This document shows, in pieces, positions 7,809 to 16,151 of a DNA stretch of 40,846 bases. Position 1 is the first letter of the stretch, and each line of letters begins with the position of its first letter. The notes beneath the pieces are model-generated. The model was not told the origin of the DNA. It ran no database searches and worked only from the letters and a program-made list of their open reading frames with translations. The DNA lies in the NCBI GenBank assembly GCA_020628895.1, contig JAHDEM010000021.1:1-40846 (forward strand), written 5' to 3'. A program made the translations under genes and the position numbers. The DNA comes from Candidatus Endobugula sp. (GTDB taxonomy: Bacteria; Pseudomonadota; Gammaproteobacteria; Pseudomonadales; Cellvibrionaceae).

Positions 7809-8660
7809 ATGAAAGTCATCTCTATTAATGTTAACGGCATACGCGCCGCCGCTCGTAAGGGCCTATATGATTGGTTAAAAAAGGTCGATGCCGATATTAT
7901 TTGCATACAAGAATTAAAAGCCCAACCCGATCAGATCGAAGACGCTCTATATCACCCTGAGGGCTACCACGGTTATTTCCACTGCGCAGAGAAAAAAGGC
8001 TATAGCGGTGTTGCTATTTACTGCAAACAAAAGCCCAAGGCGGTCCATAAAGGCTTAGGTGCTATTAGCAAAGGTAATTGGGAAGACGTGGATAGTGAGG
8101 GACGCTATATTCAAGCAGATTTTGATACGTTTAGCGTTGCTTCCTTATATATGCCTTCAGGTTCATCTAAGGAAGAAAGACAATTATTTAAATACGATAT
8201 GATGGATCGCTTTGAACCAGTTTTAGCAGCCATGCAACGCAAACGTCGCGAGTTTATTATATGCGGCGACTGGAATATTGCCCATAAAAAGATAGATATT
8301 AAAAACTGGCGTGGCAACCAAAAAAATTCCGGCTTCTTACCCGAAGAGCGGGTATGGATGGACTGGTTGTTGAACGATCAAAATAACGATAGCAATGATC
8401 ACATCGAGCCTAAAGAAGATAAACCACTACAATTTGTCGATGCCTTCAGAGAAATCAATACCGATGCCGAAGAATACACTTGGTGGTCTAACCGAGGACA
8501 AGCTTGGGCAAACAATACAGGATGGCGCATTGATTACCAAATTGTTACCAAAGGTTTAAAAGATAAAATTGTTACGGGATCAGATTTAATCTACAAAGAC
8601 GAACGCTTTTCAGATCATGCACCGCTTATTATTGAGTATGATTTAGCAACTAGCAACTAG
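7809..8660 (+). CDS. xthA: Exodeoxyribonuclease III
   Basis: AP endonuclease / 3'-5' exonuclease of base excision repair, 283 residues. The catalytic set of the family is present: N7 in MKVISINVNGIRAA, the metal-binding E35 in CIQELKAQ, the D-x-N pair in CGDWNIAH, WRIDYQ, and the general base region FSDHAPL near the C-terminus. It is slightly longer than E. coli ExoIII, partly from an acidic insert (DQNNDSNDHIEPKEDK). The last four residues (ATSN) and the stop codon are encoded by a 7-bp tandem repeat. Confidence 0.95.
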   Translation: MKVISINVNGIRAAARKGLYDWLKKVDADIICIQELKAQPDQIEDALYHPEGYHGYFHCAEKKGYSGVAIYCKQKPKAVHKGLGAISKGNWEDVDSEGRYIQADFDTFSVASLYMPSGSSKEERQLFKYDMMDRFEPVLAAMQRKRREFIICGDWNIAHKKIDIKNWRGNQKNSGFLPEERVWMDWLLNDQNNDSNDHIEPKEDKPLQFVDAFREINTDAEEYTWWSNRGQAWANNTGWRIDYQIVTKGLKDKIVTGSDLIYKDERFSDHAPLIIEYDLATSN

Positions 8661-8704
8661 CAACTAGCAACTAGCAACTAGCAACTAGCAACTAGCAACT
8701 AGCA
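8645..8704. repeat. 7-bp tandem repeat (AGCAACT), about 8.6 copies
   Basis: AGCAACT is repeated eight times without error at 8645-8700, followed by AGCA at 8701-8704. Because 7 is not a multiple of 3, the reading frame of xthA meets a TAG at 8658-8660 within the third unit, so extra copies only lengthen the spacer. The array fills nearly all of the space between the convergent xthA and CvfB-like genes. Confidence 0.97.
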
Positions 8705-8707
8705 TTA

Positions 8708-9541
8708 TTATGAATCACTTTCTATCTGTTCAATATAAGTTGGTTCGATTTTAATTAAACGCTGCTTGTATAAACTCCCTATTGCACGTTTAAAGTTTTT
8801 CTTACTCACTTTAAATACGCTAAAGATAACTTCGGGGGAGCTTTTATCGGAGATATCTATCCTGCCTCCGGCTTGATGAAGCTGCTTAAGAATTCTCATT
8901 TCTAATTGATCACGAGCGTTATTATCCAAGTTGTTAATACTTAGATCAATTTTACCGTCTTCGCGTATCGCTTTTATCCAACCTTTTATTTTTAAACCAA
9001 ATCTTAAAGGCTGCGAAAGATCACCATGGTAAATCAATCCTAGCTGACGATGGTTAATTACCGCCTTAAAACCTAATTCCGATTTACCGGCAATCAGCAG
9101 ATCAACAGCATCGCCTTTTTTAAGGTCGCCATGGTCTTCGTCTAAATAGTGGTGAAGAAAAGTACTTGCTACCGTTCGGCCACTATTATCGGTATACAGA
9201 TATACCACATATAAACCACCCACACGCACAGGGTAGGCCTGTTCAGCAAAAGGCAGTAGCAAATCTTTTGGTAAGCCCCAATCTAAAAATGCACCAAACT
9301 CACCTTCGGACACCACCTTTAGATAAGCGCACTGCCCTACCTTCGCTTTTGGCGTGGCGGCCGTTACCATAATGCGATCGGCGGCATCTCGATAAAGAAA
9401 GGCGTTTATCTTATCCCCTTTTTCCAATGACTTTGGCGCATCACGTAAGGGTAAATGACCATACTCCATACAGTCCACCATCACATTTTTTGGCGTTATG
9501 GAACAAACAGTTAACTGATTAATATGGTCAAGCTTAGGCAT
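8708..9541 (-). CDS. CvfB-like S1 RNA-binding protein
   Basis: A 277-residue protein of the CvfB/YitL family: consecutive S1-like OB domains followed by a C-terminal winged helix. Recognisable pieces are LPLRDAPKSLEKGDKINAFLYRD rewritten in family order, VSEGEFGAFLDWGLPKDLLLPF (second S1 domain), the third domain LGFKAVINHRQLGLIYHGDL, and the C-terminal HTH-like ISDKSSPEVIFSVFKVSKKN followed by FKRAIGSLYKQRLI. Relatives bind RNA and affect virulence-factor expression in staphylococci; the role in this organism is unknown. It is convergent with xthA and ends just past the tandem repeat. Confidence 0.85.
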   Translation of the reverse strand: MPKLDHINQLTVCSITPKNVMVDCMEYGHLPLRDAPKSLEKGDKINAFLYRDAADRIMVTAATPKAKVGQCAYLKVVSEGEFGAFLDWGLPKDLLLPFAEQAYPVRVGGLYVVYLYTDNSGRTVASTFLHHYLDEDHGDLKKGDAVDLLIAGKSELGFKAVINHRQLGLIYHGDLSQPLRFGLKIKGWIKAIREDGKIDLSINNLDNNARDQLEMRILKQLHQAGGRIDISDKSSPEVIFSVFKVSKKNFKRAIGSLYKQRLIKIEPTYIEQIESDS

Positions 9542-9643
9542 GGAAAACTCGATAGAATAATTTTTACAAATATGAATAGACTATAGTATAGCCGTCATAT
9601 GATTAATTCAATCAACATAGACAGCAAATACATATTCTCTTAA

Positions 9644-10240
9644 TTATGACGGAACGGCTAATAAAGACACTAAATAGTTTTTATAATGCATCATCATCTT
9701 TTTAACAATAGTGCAATCGTTAGAGGCTTTCGCTAAAACAATGGCACCTTCGTATGTGGCTAAAAATTGTTGAGCAAGGCCTAGGCTATCCAATTTTTTA
9801 CGGGGCGCATGTTTTAATCGGGCTTCTTCTATCATATCCACCAATTGTGATTGCCAAGCAACAAAACCATTATGACAACACTCTACGATGCTGTTTTTAG
9901 TTGAACCTAATTCCTGAGAAAGCACCCCCAACAAACACCCTTCTTTGATAGGGTCTATGGTAACGCCGATAATAAAATCGATGTAACTGGTTAACTTTTT
10001 CAATGGATCTTTTTTCTTAAGAAATGGGGCATCAACCATCATTTGTTGCCCCATTTCCATATGGTAATTGACGGTAGCCACACCTAAAGCTTCCTTATTT
10101 TTAAAGTGATAAAACAACGCTCCCTTGGTGATATGGGCTGCCTCACATATCTCATCGATAGAGGTTGCCTCAAAACCTTTTGTTAACATTAACATCCTTG
10201 TCGCTTTTAATATTCTTGTTTTACCTTTTTCTGCGCTCAT
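9644..10240 (-). CDS. TetR/AcrR family transcriptional repressor
   Basis: A 198-residue regulator. The N-terminal helix-turn-helix at about 27-46 reads TSIDEICEAAHITKGALFYH, followed by FKNKEALG as in most TetR proteins. The C-terminal two thirds form a ligand/dimer domain with several Cys residues (for example CCHNGF) that could react with electrophiles; that is inference. It is divergent from a glutathione S-transferase gene with two copies of an operator-like sequence between them, so autoregulation and control of the GST are likely. Confidence 0.9.
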   Translation of the reverse strand: MSAEKGKTRILKATRMLMLTKGFEATSIDEICEAAHITKGALFYHFKNKEALGVATVNYHMEMGQQMMVDAPFLKKKDPLKKLTSYIDFIIGVTIDPIKEGCLLGVLSQELGSTKNSIVECCHNGFVAWQSQLVDMIEEARLKHAPRKKLDSLGLAQQFLATYEGAIVLAKASNDCTIVKKMMMHYKNYLVSLLAVPS

Positions 10241-10244
10241 TAAA

Positions 10245-10281
10245 ACATACCGGACGGTCGGTTAAAAACATACTGGATAGT
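10245..10281. promoter_or_regulatory. Repeated TetR operator candidates between tetR and GST genes
   Basis: Two 14-bp copies of the pattern ACATAC(C/T)GGA(C/T)(G/A)GT lie at 10245-10258 and 10268-10281, 23 bp apart. The first overlaps a dyad ACCGGACGGTCGGT (10249-10262) with outer arms ACCG/CGGT, a core common in TetR-family operators. The block lies 5 bases upstream of the regulator start and 60 bases upstream of the GST start. Confidence 0.5.
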
Positions 10282-10340
10282 ATAACAAACAATATGCTCA
10301 AATAAATACTTCTTATTCATTATTTTGGAGCATATTTACC

Positions 10341-10952
10341 ATGAGCACACTTAAACTACATACGTTCAACCCAATGGATCACGGTTTTCGAGTACGATGG
10401 CTACTAGCTGAATTAGGCAAAACAGCGGAGCCTGTCCACCATGAATTTGAACAGGTTAAAAGCAAAGACTTTGCACCGCTTAATCCATTTCATCGCATTC
10501 CTGTGATGGAAATAGAAGACGAAGTGTTATATGAATCAACCGCTATTTGCTGGTATCTAGCGCAACAATATCAGTCAGATTTACTACTATCTCCATCCGA
10601 CAGCCGTTACGCTAAAATGCTACAGTGGTTATTTATGGCGTCGAGTAATTTTGATAGCGCAGCTATGTCTTTTGCTATTGCCAATAGAATGCATGCAGAG
10701 AATACCGTCATCGAGGAAAAATCAGCGGATCTCAAATCATTCTTAGCGCCTTTGGAACAGCATTTTACCAACAATCAATGGCTCCTAGGTGATACCTTTA
10801 CACTTCCCGATATTATCATCGCCTATTCTTTAGGCCTTGTTAGCGCATTCGGCGCACTCAACGATTACCCTGCTATTCGACGATTCTTGTCTGATTTTAC
10901 ACAACGACCTGCTGCTTCATTTACAGAAGTACTCGGTATGTGGAACTACTAG
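10341..10952 (+). CDS. Glutathione S-transferase family protein
   Basis: A 203-residue soluble enzyme with the two-domain GST layout. The thioredoxin-like N-terminal domain (1-80) contains NPFHRIPVMEIEDEVLYEST: cis-Pro at P54 and the glutathione-binding E65-S66 pair. The helical C-terminal domain has NQWLLGDTFTLPDIIIAYSL, the N-capping box region typical of GSTs. A TTGGAG site precedes ATG 10341. Divergence from a TetR gene suggests induction by an electrophilic compound. The substrate cannot be told. Confidence 0.9.
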   Translation: MSTLKLHTFNPMDHGFRVRWLLAELGKTAEPVHHEFEQVKSKDFAPLNPFHRIPVMEIEDEVLYESTAICWYLAQQYQSDLLLSPSDSRYAKMLQWLFMASSNFDSAAMSFAIANRMHAENTVIEEKSADLKSFLAPLEQHFTNNQWLLGDTFTLPDIIIAYSLGLVSAFGALNDYPAIRRFLSDFTQRPAASFTEVLGMWNY

Positions 10953-11042
10953 ACAATTTACCTATTCAATTAAAGGCGCTGAAAACTCTATTATTTTTCT
11001 ATCGTATTTAGCGTCTTTTATCTTATTTTTTGAGAGGAAAGC

Positions 11043-11492
11043 ATGACGTCACTAAACCATAACATCACTATCAACTCGCCAAAGGAAACGGTTTTTCAAG
11101 TACTATCTGACCTAGAAAAAGTACAAGAATATAATCCAATGGTACTTAGTGCTTATTATATTTCTGATACACACCATGCCATTGGCGCATCAAGAGAGTG
11201 CCAACTAGCCGGTAATGATATTGTGCGAGAAAAAATTATTGATTATAAGAAAAACCATTACATCACGATGGAATTATACGAACACAACTGGCCGTTATTT
11301 TTTATGAAATGGAAAACAGAACTGTTACGAATAGACGAAAAAACAACTCAATTATCACAAACCTTAGAATATAAAATGAAATTTGGTTTGATTGGTACTA
11401 TTTTAGATCGCTTAGTGATGAGAAAAAAACTAGATAAGACGTTACAGGAGACTTTTATCTCAATGAAAAAATATATTGAAAACGCCGCATAA
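11043..11492 (+). CDS. SRPBCC family protein (polyketide cyclase/START-like)
   Basis: A 149-residue lipid- or small-molecule-binding fold. The N-terminal strand and helix (NHNITINSPKETVFQVLSDL), a Y-NPM turn and the long C-terminal helix near LDRLVMRKKLDKTLQETF fit the SRPBCC superfamily. A GAGAGGAA site lies just before ATG 11043. It follows the GST gene by 90 bases on the same strand and may be part of the TetR-controlled unit. Function unknown. Confidence 0.75.
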   Translation: MTSLNHNITINSPKETVFQVLSDLEKVQEYNPMVLSAYYISDTHHAIGASRECQLAGNDIVREKIIDYKKNHYITMELYEHNWPLFFMKWKTELLRIDEKTTQLSQTLEYKMKFGLIGTILDRLVMRKKLDKTLQETFISMKKYIENAA

Positions 11493-11538
11493 AAATCATA
11501 AAAAGGAAGTCGACAGAATTTAATCAACATCATCTACT

Positions 11539-12822
11539 TTATTTTTCAGTAGGCTGTTTCAGCAACTGTTCCCGTTGCGATGTTAAATAATCACGCTCTA
11601 TTAAATTCTTACTGAGTCCAATGGCTTTTTCATAATCTTGTATTGCTAAATCATTATCCCCTAACTGGGTCGCCACATGGGCTCTTGCGACGTAGTAAGG
11701 TTGGTACTCTTGCAACTGTTCCTGTAAAGAGGCAATTGTTGTAAAAGCCTCTTGAGTTCGGCCAGAGTGGGCAACGGCAACGGATTTATTCAGCAACACA
11801 ACCGGAGAAGGCTCAATCTGATAAAGCACACCATATAACAGCTCGATCTGCTGCCAATCGGTTTCTTCCCAGCAAGGCGCCTCCGAGTGTAAAGCGCTAA
11901 TTGCAGCCTGTATTTGGTAAGTATCCGGCTCCCCTTGCGCTAACGCCGCAACCAATATTTTTCGGGCCTTTACAATCAGCTCTTGGTCCCAGCAGGAGCG
12001 ATCTTGTTCTTGCAGAGGAATAAAGGGTTGTCGATGGCTGCTTCTGGCTTCACGACGGGAGTCGTGGAAGAGCAATAAGGCTAATAGACCAGACACGTCC
12101 GGTCGTGGTAGTAAGTGGCGCAGGATATACGCGAGCCTTATGGCTTCGCGAGCTAAGTCATTACGCGTTAAGGTTTGCCCTTCAAAGGCAGAATAAGATT
12201 CGTTATAAATTAGGTAGATGACTGATAAGACCGATGGCAAACGTTCAGGCAATGCGGCTTTGCCTGGGATGGTATAAGCAATGCCAGCTTGTTTAATTTT
12301 TCTCTTAGCCCGAGTTAAGCGCTGATTCATGGTCGTTTCCGATACCAAAAACGCGCGTGCAATTTCCTTGGCACTTAAACCACATAATGTTTTTAAGGTA
12401 AGCGCTATGCGAGCTTCTTGCGATAATGCCGGATGGCAACAGGTAAAGATCAACTTTAAACGTTCATCAGGAATGGGATGGTCAGATTCAACGTCGACAT
12501 CGGCATCCTGGTGCAAACAATCCGTAATGGCTTGTATGGTAGCTTCATTATTATGTAATTTATCATGCAAAAAACTGTCACGCCGAAACCGATCGATCAA
12601 TCGGCGACGCGCCACAGTTAATAACCAAGCACGCTTATTATCAGGCTGGTTTTTATCAGACCATGTTTCCATGGCCTGAATAAATGCTTCTTGCAATGCA
12701 TCTTCGGCAAGTTGAATATCGTTAGCATGGGTCATCAGAGATGATAATAAACGACCATATTGTGAGCGGAACACATCATCCCATAGTGATATTTTTCTAC
12801 CTTCCGAAGATGCATCATACAT
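11539..12822 (-). CDS. ECF42-type RNA polymerase sigma factor with C-terminal TPR-like extension
   Basis: A 427-residue extracytoplasmic-function sigma factor. Region 2 spans about 20-85 (DIQLAEDALQEAFIQAMETW; WLLTVARRRLIDRFRR) and region 4 about 130-190 (LTLKTLCGLSAKEIARAFLV, then SETTMNQRLTRAKRKI). Beyond these, about 230 residues form a helical extension with TPR-like repeats (for example YYVARAHVATQLGDNDLAIQ followed by DYEKAIGL). That extension, together with a DGPF/YCII gene directly upstream, defines the ECF42 group. No anti-sigma gene is present; in this group the extension is thought to regulate activity. It starts 2 bases after the DGPF stop, so the two are co-transcribed. Confidence 0.92.
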   Translation of the reverse strand: MYDASSEGRKISLWDDVFRSQYGRLLSSLMTHANDIQLAEDALQEAFIQAMETWSDKNQPDNKRAWLLTVARRRLIDRFRRDSFLHDKLHNNEATIQAITDCLHQDADVDVESDHPIPDERLKLIFTCCHPALSQEARIALTLKTLCGLSAKEIARAFLVSETTMNQRLTRAKRKIKQAGIAYTIPGKAALPERLPSVLSVIYLIYNESYSAFEGQTLTRNDLAREAIRLAYILRHLLPRPDVSGLLALLLFHDSRREARSSHRQPFIPLQEQDRSCWDQELIVKARKILVAALAQGEPDTYQIQAAISALHSEAPCWEETDWQQIELLYGVLYQIEPSPVVLLNKSVAVAHSGRTQEAFTTIASLQEQLQEYQPYYVARAHVATQLGDNDLAIQDYEKAIGLSKNLIERDYLTSQREQLLKQPTEK

Positions 12823-12824
12823 GC

Positions 12825-13163
12825 TTAATCAAATACCATCACAGGGCGAACCTCAACAGTGCCTGTGCGAGCACTGGGTATTTTTGCAGCCCATAATAGC
12901 GCTTCATTTTGATCTTTACAGTCGAGCAGATAATAGCCACCCAATTGTTCTTTTGTTTCGGCAAAAGGCCCATCAGTTAAGGAGGATTCACCATTACGAA
13001 CACGCACTGAAGTGGCTGTAGATATAGGCTCCAAGGCATTACCGCCTACCATAACCCCTGCAGCTGTTGCTTCTTTTCCAAAAGCTTCATACTGTGCCAT
13101 TAGCGTCGGCATATCCACATCGTGGCTACCTTCGGTTTCATAAATTAATGCTAAGAATTGCAT
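12825..13163 (-). CDS. YCII/DGPF-domain protein (ECF42 partner)
   Basis: A 112-residue ferredoxin-like fold protein. DGPF occurs at 64-67 in LTDGPFAETKEQLGGYYLLD, the signature of the DGPF (YCII-related) family that accompanies ECF42 sigma factors. An AAGGAG site precedes ATG 13163. Related YciI proteins have hydrolase or thiol-related activity in a few cases; the function here is unknown. It is the first gene of the two-gene operon with the sigma factor. Confidence 0.9.
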   Translation of the reverse strand: MQFLALIYETEGSHDVDMPTLMAQYEAFGKEATAAGVMVGGNALEPISTATSVRVRNGESSLTDGPFAETKEQLGGYYLLDCKDQNEALLWAAKIPSARTGTVEVRPVMVFD

Positions 13164-13202
13164 GCTATTCTCCTTAAGGTTGGTCTTAAATTCGTGGTTA
13201 AT

Positions 13203-13242
13203 AAAAAAAGCCCCTTTAAAAACACCAGCTCTCCAAAGGGCT
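13203..13242 (-). terminator. Intrinsic terminator downstream of the 13320-13913 gene
   Basis: On the minus strand AGCCCTTT (13242-13235) pairs with AAAGGGGCT (13217-13209) with one bulged G, and is followed by a run of seven T (13209-13203). It lies about 80 bases beyond the stop of the unknown gene at 13320 and also within the leader of the DGPF-sigma operon. Confidence 0.7.
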
Positions 13243-13254
13243 ATTTATATATAA

Positions 13255-13281
13255 GTCGTTTAGACATCAGGAATTTCGACA
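13255..13281 (-). promoter_or_regulatory. Candidate ECF42-dependent promoter
   Basis: On the minus strand TGTCGA (13281-13276) is followed after exactly 17 bases by CGAC (13258-13255). This matches the recalled ECF42 promoter pattern (TGTCGA at -35, CGA/TC at -10) and lies upstream of the DGPF-sigma operon. A start point near 13247 would place the terminator-like hairpin at the very beginning of the transcript. Confidence 0.5.
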
Positions 13282-13319
13282 ACCAATCAGAATTTTTTTA
13301 TCAAAAGATCAACACAACG

Positions 13320-13913
13320 CTATTGTTTAAACTGCACGCGAATATCGTTTGGCATACCCCAAGAGTATTTTTCTAAGATCGTATCGCGCAATTGTTGCCA
13401 CGAGGAGGAGCTATTCAGGGTCGCTTGTTGCTCTAGTAATAGTCGCTTAATTTCAGACACATTATGATAATCAGGCCATATTTCTTCGGCTGTGGCGAAC
13501 TTTTGTATTGCTAAACGACTGTTTTTATTCAAAATAGCTTCAAAACCTTGCCTTTCAATATCTGCCACTTGTGACCGAGAGTCAACTTGCTCTTTAAGCA
13601 ATCCTGGAGATGCTATTTGCTGTTTTACTGAAGAGAGCTCTTTATTTATATTCTTTTGTATGTCCGCAATTTTATTCAGCACCTCATTATCAGCCCCTGT
13701 GCTAACTGCAATCTGTCTAAGTTCAATCAATGCAGCACTGGTAGTATCAGAAAACACATCGATACTTTTGCCCAACTTAAAACCCAAAAATTCAACCTCT
13801 CGATTTTCAAGTTGCTTAATAATGTTGTCTTCGTACAAAAGAAAAGCCCCAACCAGCATAAGAGGCCATATCAACGTTTTAAGGTAATCATGAATCACCC
13901 TTGCCAATTCCAT
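13320..13913 (-). CDS. Unknown protein with N-terminal membrane anchor and coiled coil
   Basis: A 197-residue protein I do not recognise. One transmembrane helix lies near the N-terminus (about 12-28, LKTLIWPLMLVGAFLLY). It is followed by a charged segment (ENREVEFLGFKLGKSIDVF), a region rich in heptad-like leucine/isoleucine that looks coiled coil (about 65-115), and a helical C-terminal part. It is a single-gene unit on the minus strand with a terminator downstream. Base composition matches its neighbours. Confidence 0.6.
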   Translation of the reverse strand: MELARVIHDYLKTLIWPLMLVGAFLLYEDNIIKQLENREVEFLGFKLGKSIDVFSDTTSAALIELRQIAVSTGADNEVLNKIADIQKNINKELSSVKQQIASPGLLKEQVDSRSQVADIERQGFEAILNKNSRLAIQKFATAEEIWPDYHNVSEIKRLLLEQQATLNSSSSWQQLRDTILEKYSWGMPNDIRVQFKQ

Positions 13914-14223
13914 CCGTTGCTCCTTGTAATCAGTATAAATTCGTGAATACAGACGATATGCATAAACAGCAAAATACTAAACCAGTAGATATTTTTGTGA
14001 TCAATCCTTATTTTATACGTATTATTCGCTTATCATAACGCCCATGAATCGCATTTTATAATGTTTTGATAGATACCCAGTTAAGAATCAATGTTATAGC
14101 AGTATTAAATGCTGCTGCATGAAAAATAACACAAGTAAATGTCAAAATCATACAAGATTAAAAGAGCAATAAGCTTTTTAGCAGATAGATTAATAAAGAT
14201 TTAACATATTCTTCGGAGCATAC
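13914..14223. other. Intergenic region without visible gene
   Basis: About 310 AT-rich bases between two divergent genes. I see only a small imperfect hairpin (AGCAGTATT / AATGCTGCT around 14098-14116) and a CGGAG ribosome binding site just before djlA. No coding sequence or clear operator is apparent. Confidence 0.5.
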
Positions 14224-15027
14224 ATGATAGTAGGTAAAGTCATCGGCGGCCTTATAGGCTTTCTTAGCTTTGGCATTATTGGCGCAATCGCAGGCGCTTA
14301 CATTGGACACTTATTTGACCAGTCTTTGGCGAAGTTTCGTCACAGCGAATCACCTGAGCAATTACAGGCGATTAAAGACACTTTTTTTAGCACCACCTTC
14401 ACCCTGATTGGCTATCTAGCCAAGGCCGATGGTCGGGTTTCCGAAGAGGAAATTGATCAAACCCAGCAACTAATGGATAAAATGGGCCTAACAGCCGACC
14501 ATAAACGCGAAGCGATTGCATTATTTAAAGTCGGTGCAGCTCCAGATTTTGATCCTCAAGAAACCTTAAAGCAATTTCGTGAAACCTGTGGTCACCGGGT
14601 ACAACTGACACAAATGCTTATTGTCTATCTTGTGAATACCGCTTTAGCCGATGGTGAGTTTGATGCAAAAGAGGAAAGCGCCTTACGCAATATTGCCAAT
14701 GGACTAAACTTTTCTCATCGCGCCTTCGAACATCTATTACGTATGATTCGTGCACAAGGTGCGTTTGGTGGAGGCAATTATCAGTATCAGTCCGGATCGC
14801 CACAGAGCAACCCTAACGAACTCGCTAATGCTTATACGGCGTTAGGGGTGAGTGAAACGGATAGCGATGCACAAATTAAGAAGGCCTATCGTAAGTTGAT
14901 GAGCGAATATCATCCCGACAAATTGATGGGGCAAGGTGTACCAGAAGATATGATTAAAGTCGCCACTGAGCGTTCCCAAGAAGTACAAACCGCTTACGAC
15001 TTAATTAAAAAATCGCGTAAAAAGTAA
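14224..15027 (+). CDS. djlA: DjlA co-chaperone (membrane-anchored TerB + J-domain)
   Basis: A 267-residue membrane-anchored partner of DnaK. A glycine-zipper transmembrane helix lies at 4-29 (IGGLIGFLSFGIIGAIAGAY), a TerB-like helical domain at about 50-175 with the KADGRVSEEE and LADGEFDAKE repeats, and a C-terminal J-domain at about 203-267 with the essential HPD at 230-232. Length equals that of typical DjlA. An GGAG site precedes ATG 14224. Confidence 0.95.
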   Translation: MIVGKVIGGLIGFLSFGIIGAIAGAYIGHLFDQSLAKFRHSESPEQLQAIKDTFFSTTFTLIGYLAKADGRVSEEEIDQTQQLMDKMGLTADHKREAIALFKVGAAPDFDPQETLKQFRETCGHRVQLTQMLIVYLVNTALADGEFDAKEESALRNIANGLNFSHRAFEHLLRMIRAQGAFGGGNYQYQSGSPQSNPNELANAYTALGVSETDSDAQIKKAYRKLMSEYHPDKLMGQGVPEDMIKVATERSQEVQTAYDLIKKSRKK

Positions 15028-15055
15028 CTTTTTACTCAAAGCGACTGCTCTGATT

Positions 15056-15649
15056 ATGACGCATAAAGCCGAACAAATACCTTTAGAGGATCTACTAAAG
15101 CACATTGCTCAATGTACGATTTGCGAGGAGCACCTTAGCCATTCGCCTAGGCCGGTACTATCGGCCAATGCACAGGCCAAAATACTAATTATTGGCCAAG
15201 CACCGGGTACCAAAGTCCATGCCAGCGGTATACCTTGGGATGACGCCAGCGGTCGGCGTTTACGCCAGTGGCTAAATGTGGATACGGATACGTTTTATGA
15301 CAATAAGCAAATCGCTATCATGCCTATGGGGTTTTGTTACCCAGGTAAAGGGCGATCAGGGGATTTACCTCCACGCCCTGAGTGTGCACCACAGTGGCAT
15401 CAACAAGTACTCGCACACTTACCCAATATTCAACTCACTCTACTGATAGGCCAGTATGCCCAGCGTTATTATCTGAACGATAGTTTTCCCACACTCACCG
15501 AAAACGTCCAACGCTGGAAAGACCATTTACCCCATTATTTTGCGCTACCGCATCCATCACCACGTAACCAAATATGGCTAAAAAAGCACCCTTGGTTTAC
15601 CGATGAAGTCGTGCCAGCACTGCAACAGAGAGTCCATGATCTACTATAA
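15056..15649 (+). CDS. Uracil-DNA glycosylase-like protein (COG1573 family)
   Basis: A 197-residue protein of the UDG superfamily. Motif 1 is ILIIGQAPGTKVH (GQAPG at 47-51) and motif 2 is the C-terminal HPSPRNQIWLKKHPW. The central GFCYPGKGRSGDLPPRPECA is typical of this subfamily. Two cysteines C20 and C23 sit where family 4/5 enzymes begin their Fe-S cluster, but the other two ligands are not obvious, so cluster binding is doubtful. It follows djlA by 28 bases. Confidence 0.85.
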   Translation: MTHKAEQIPLEDLLKHIAQCTICEEHLSHSPRPVLSANAQAKILIIGQAPGTKVHASGIPWDDASGRRLRQWLNVDTDTFYDNKQIAIMPMGFCYPGKGRSGDLPPRPECAPQWHQQVLAHLPNIQLTLLIGQYAQRYYLNDSFPTLTENVQRWKDHLPHYFALPHPSPRNQIWLKKHPWFTDEVVPALQQRVHDLL

Positions 15650-15682
15650 CCGGTCCCTTTATACGAGCATGAGCAACCACTA

Positions 15683-15997
15683 ATGACTATTTACGATATA
15701 ATTTTCTGGTTCGTTCTCGCAGGCATTGCTTATGCGATTTGGAATCACAATAACATTAGCATCATCGCTCGACGAGCCACCAAGCACCACTGCGACCGTG
15801 TTGGCGTTCAATTACTTGATCAAAATATAGTACTTAAACGTATCGCGATTAGACCGTCTGCAAATGCCTTACTAGTGCTCGAACGGCAATATCGGTTCGA
15901 ATTTTCCTCTGTGGGCGACAGACGCTATAAAGGACTCACTCTATTATTAGGCAATAAAGTGCAGCATATCGAACTGGAGCCTTACAAAACTCTGTAA
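15683..15997 (+). CDS. DUF3301 family protein
   Basis: A 104-residue protein with an N-terminal membrane helix (about 5-21) and the DUF3301 pattern: a basic stretch, CDRVGVQLLDQNIVLKRIAI, then RQYRFEFSSVGDRRYKG. The family is confined to gammaproteobacteria and has no known function. It lies 33 bases after the UDG-like gene and is probably in its operon. Confidence 0.88.
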   Translation: MTIYDIIFWFVLAGIAYAIWNHNNISIIARRATKHHCDRVGVQLLDQNIVLKRIAIRPSANALLVLERQYRFEFSSVGDRRYKGLTLLLGNKVQHIELEPYKTL

Positions 15998-16151
15998 TTT
16001 ATACGTCCACGGCTGATGAAATTAATCGTTCTACCTCATACCATATCAGTATCTTTAATATACTAAGTATCTAGGGTCTGTTAACACTAATAAAACTATA
16101 TATTTATTCTATCTTCTTGCAAATCATCACTTATGCGTTACCATAGCCACA

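Noticed and set aside
8645-8704. Tandem repeat as a CRISPR array
   Set aside because: The units are 7 bp and directly adjacent, without spacers.
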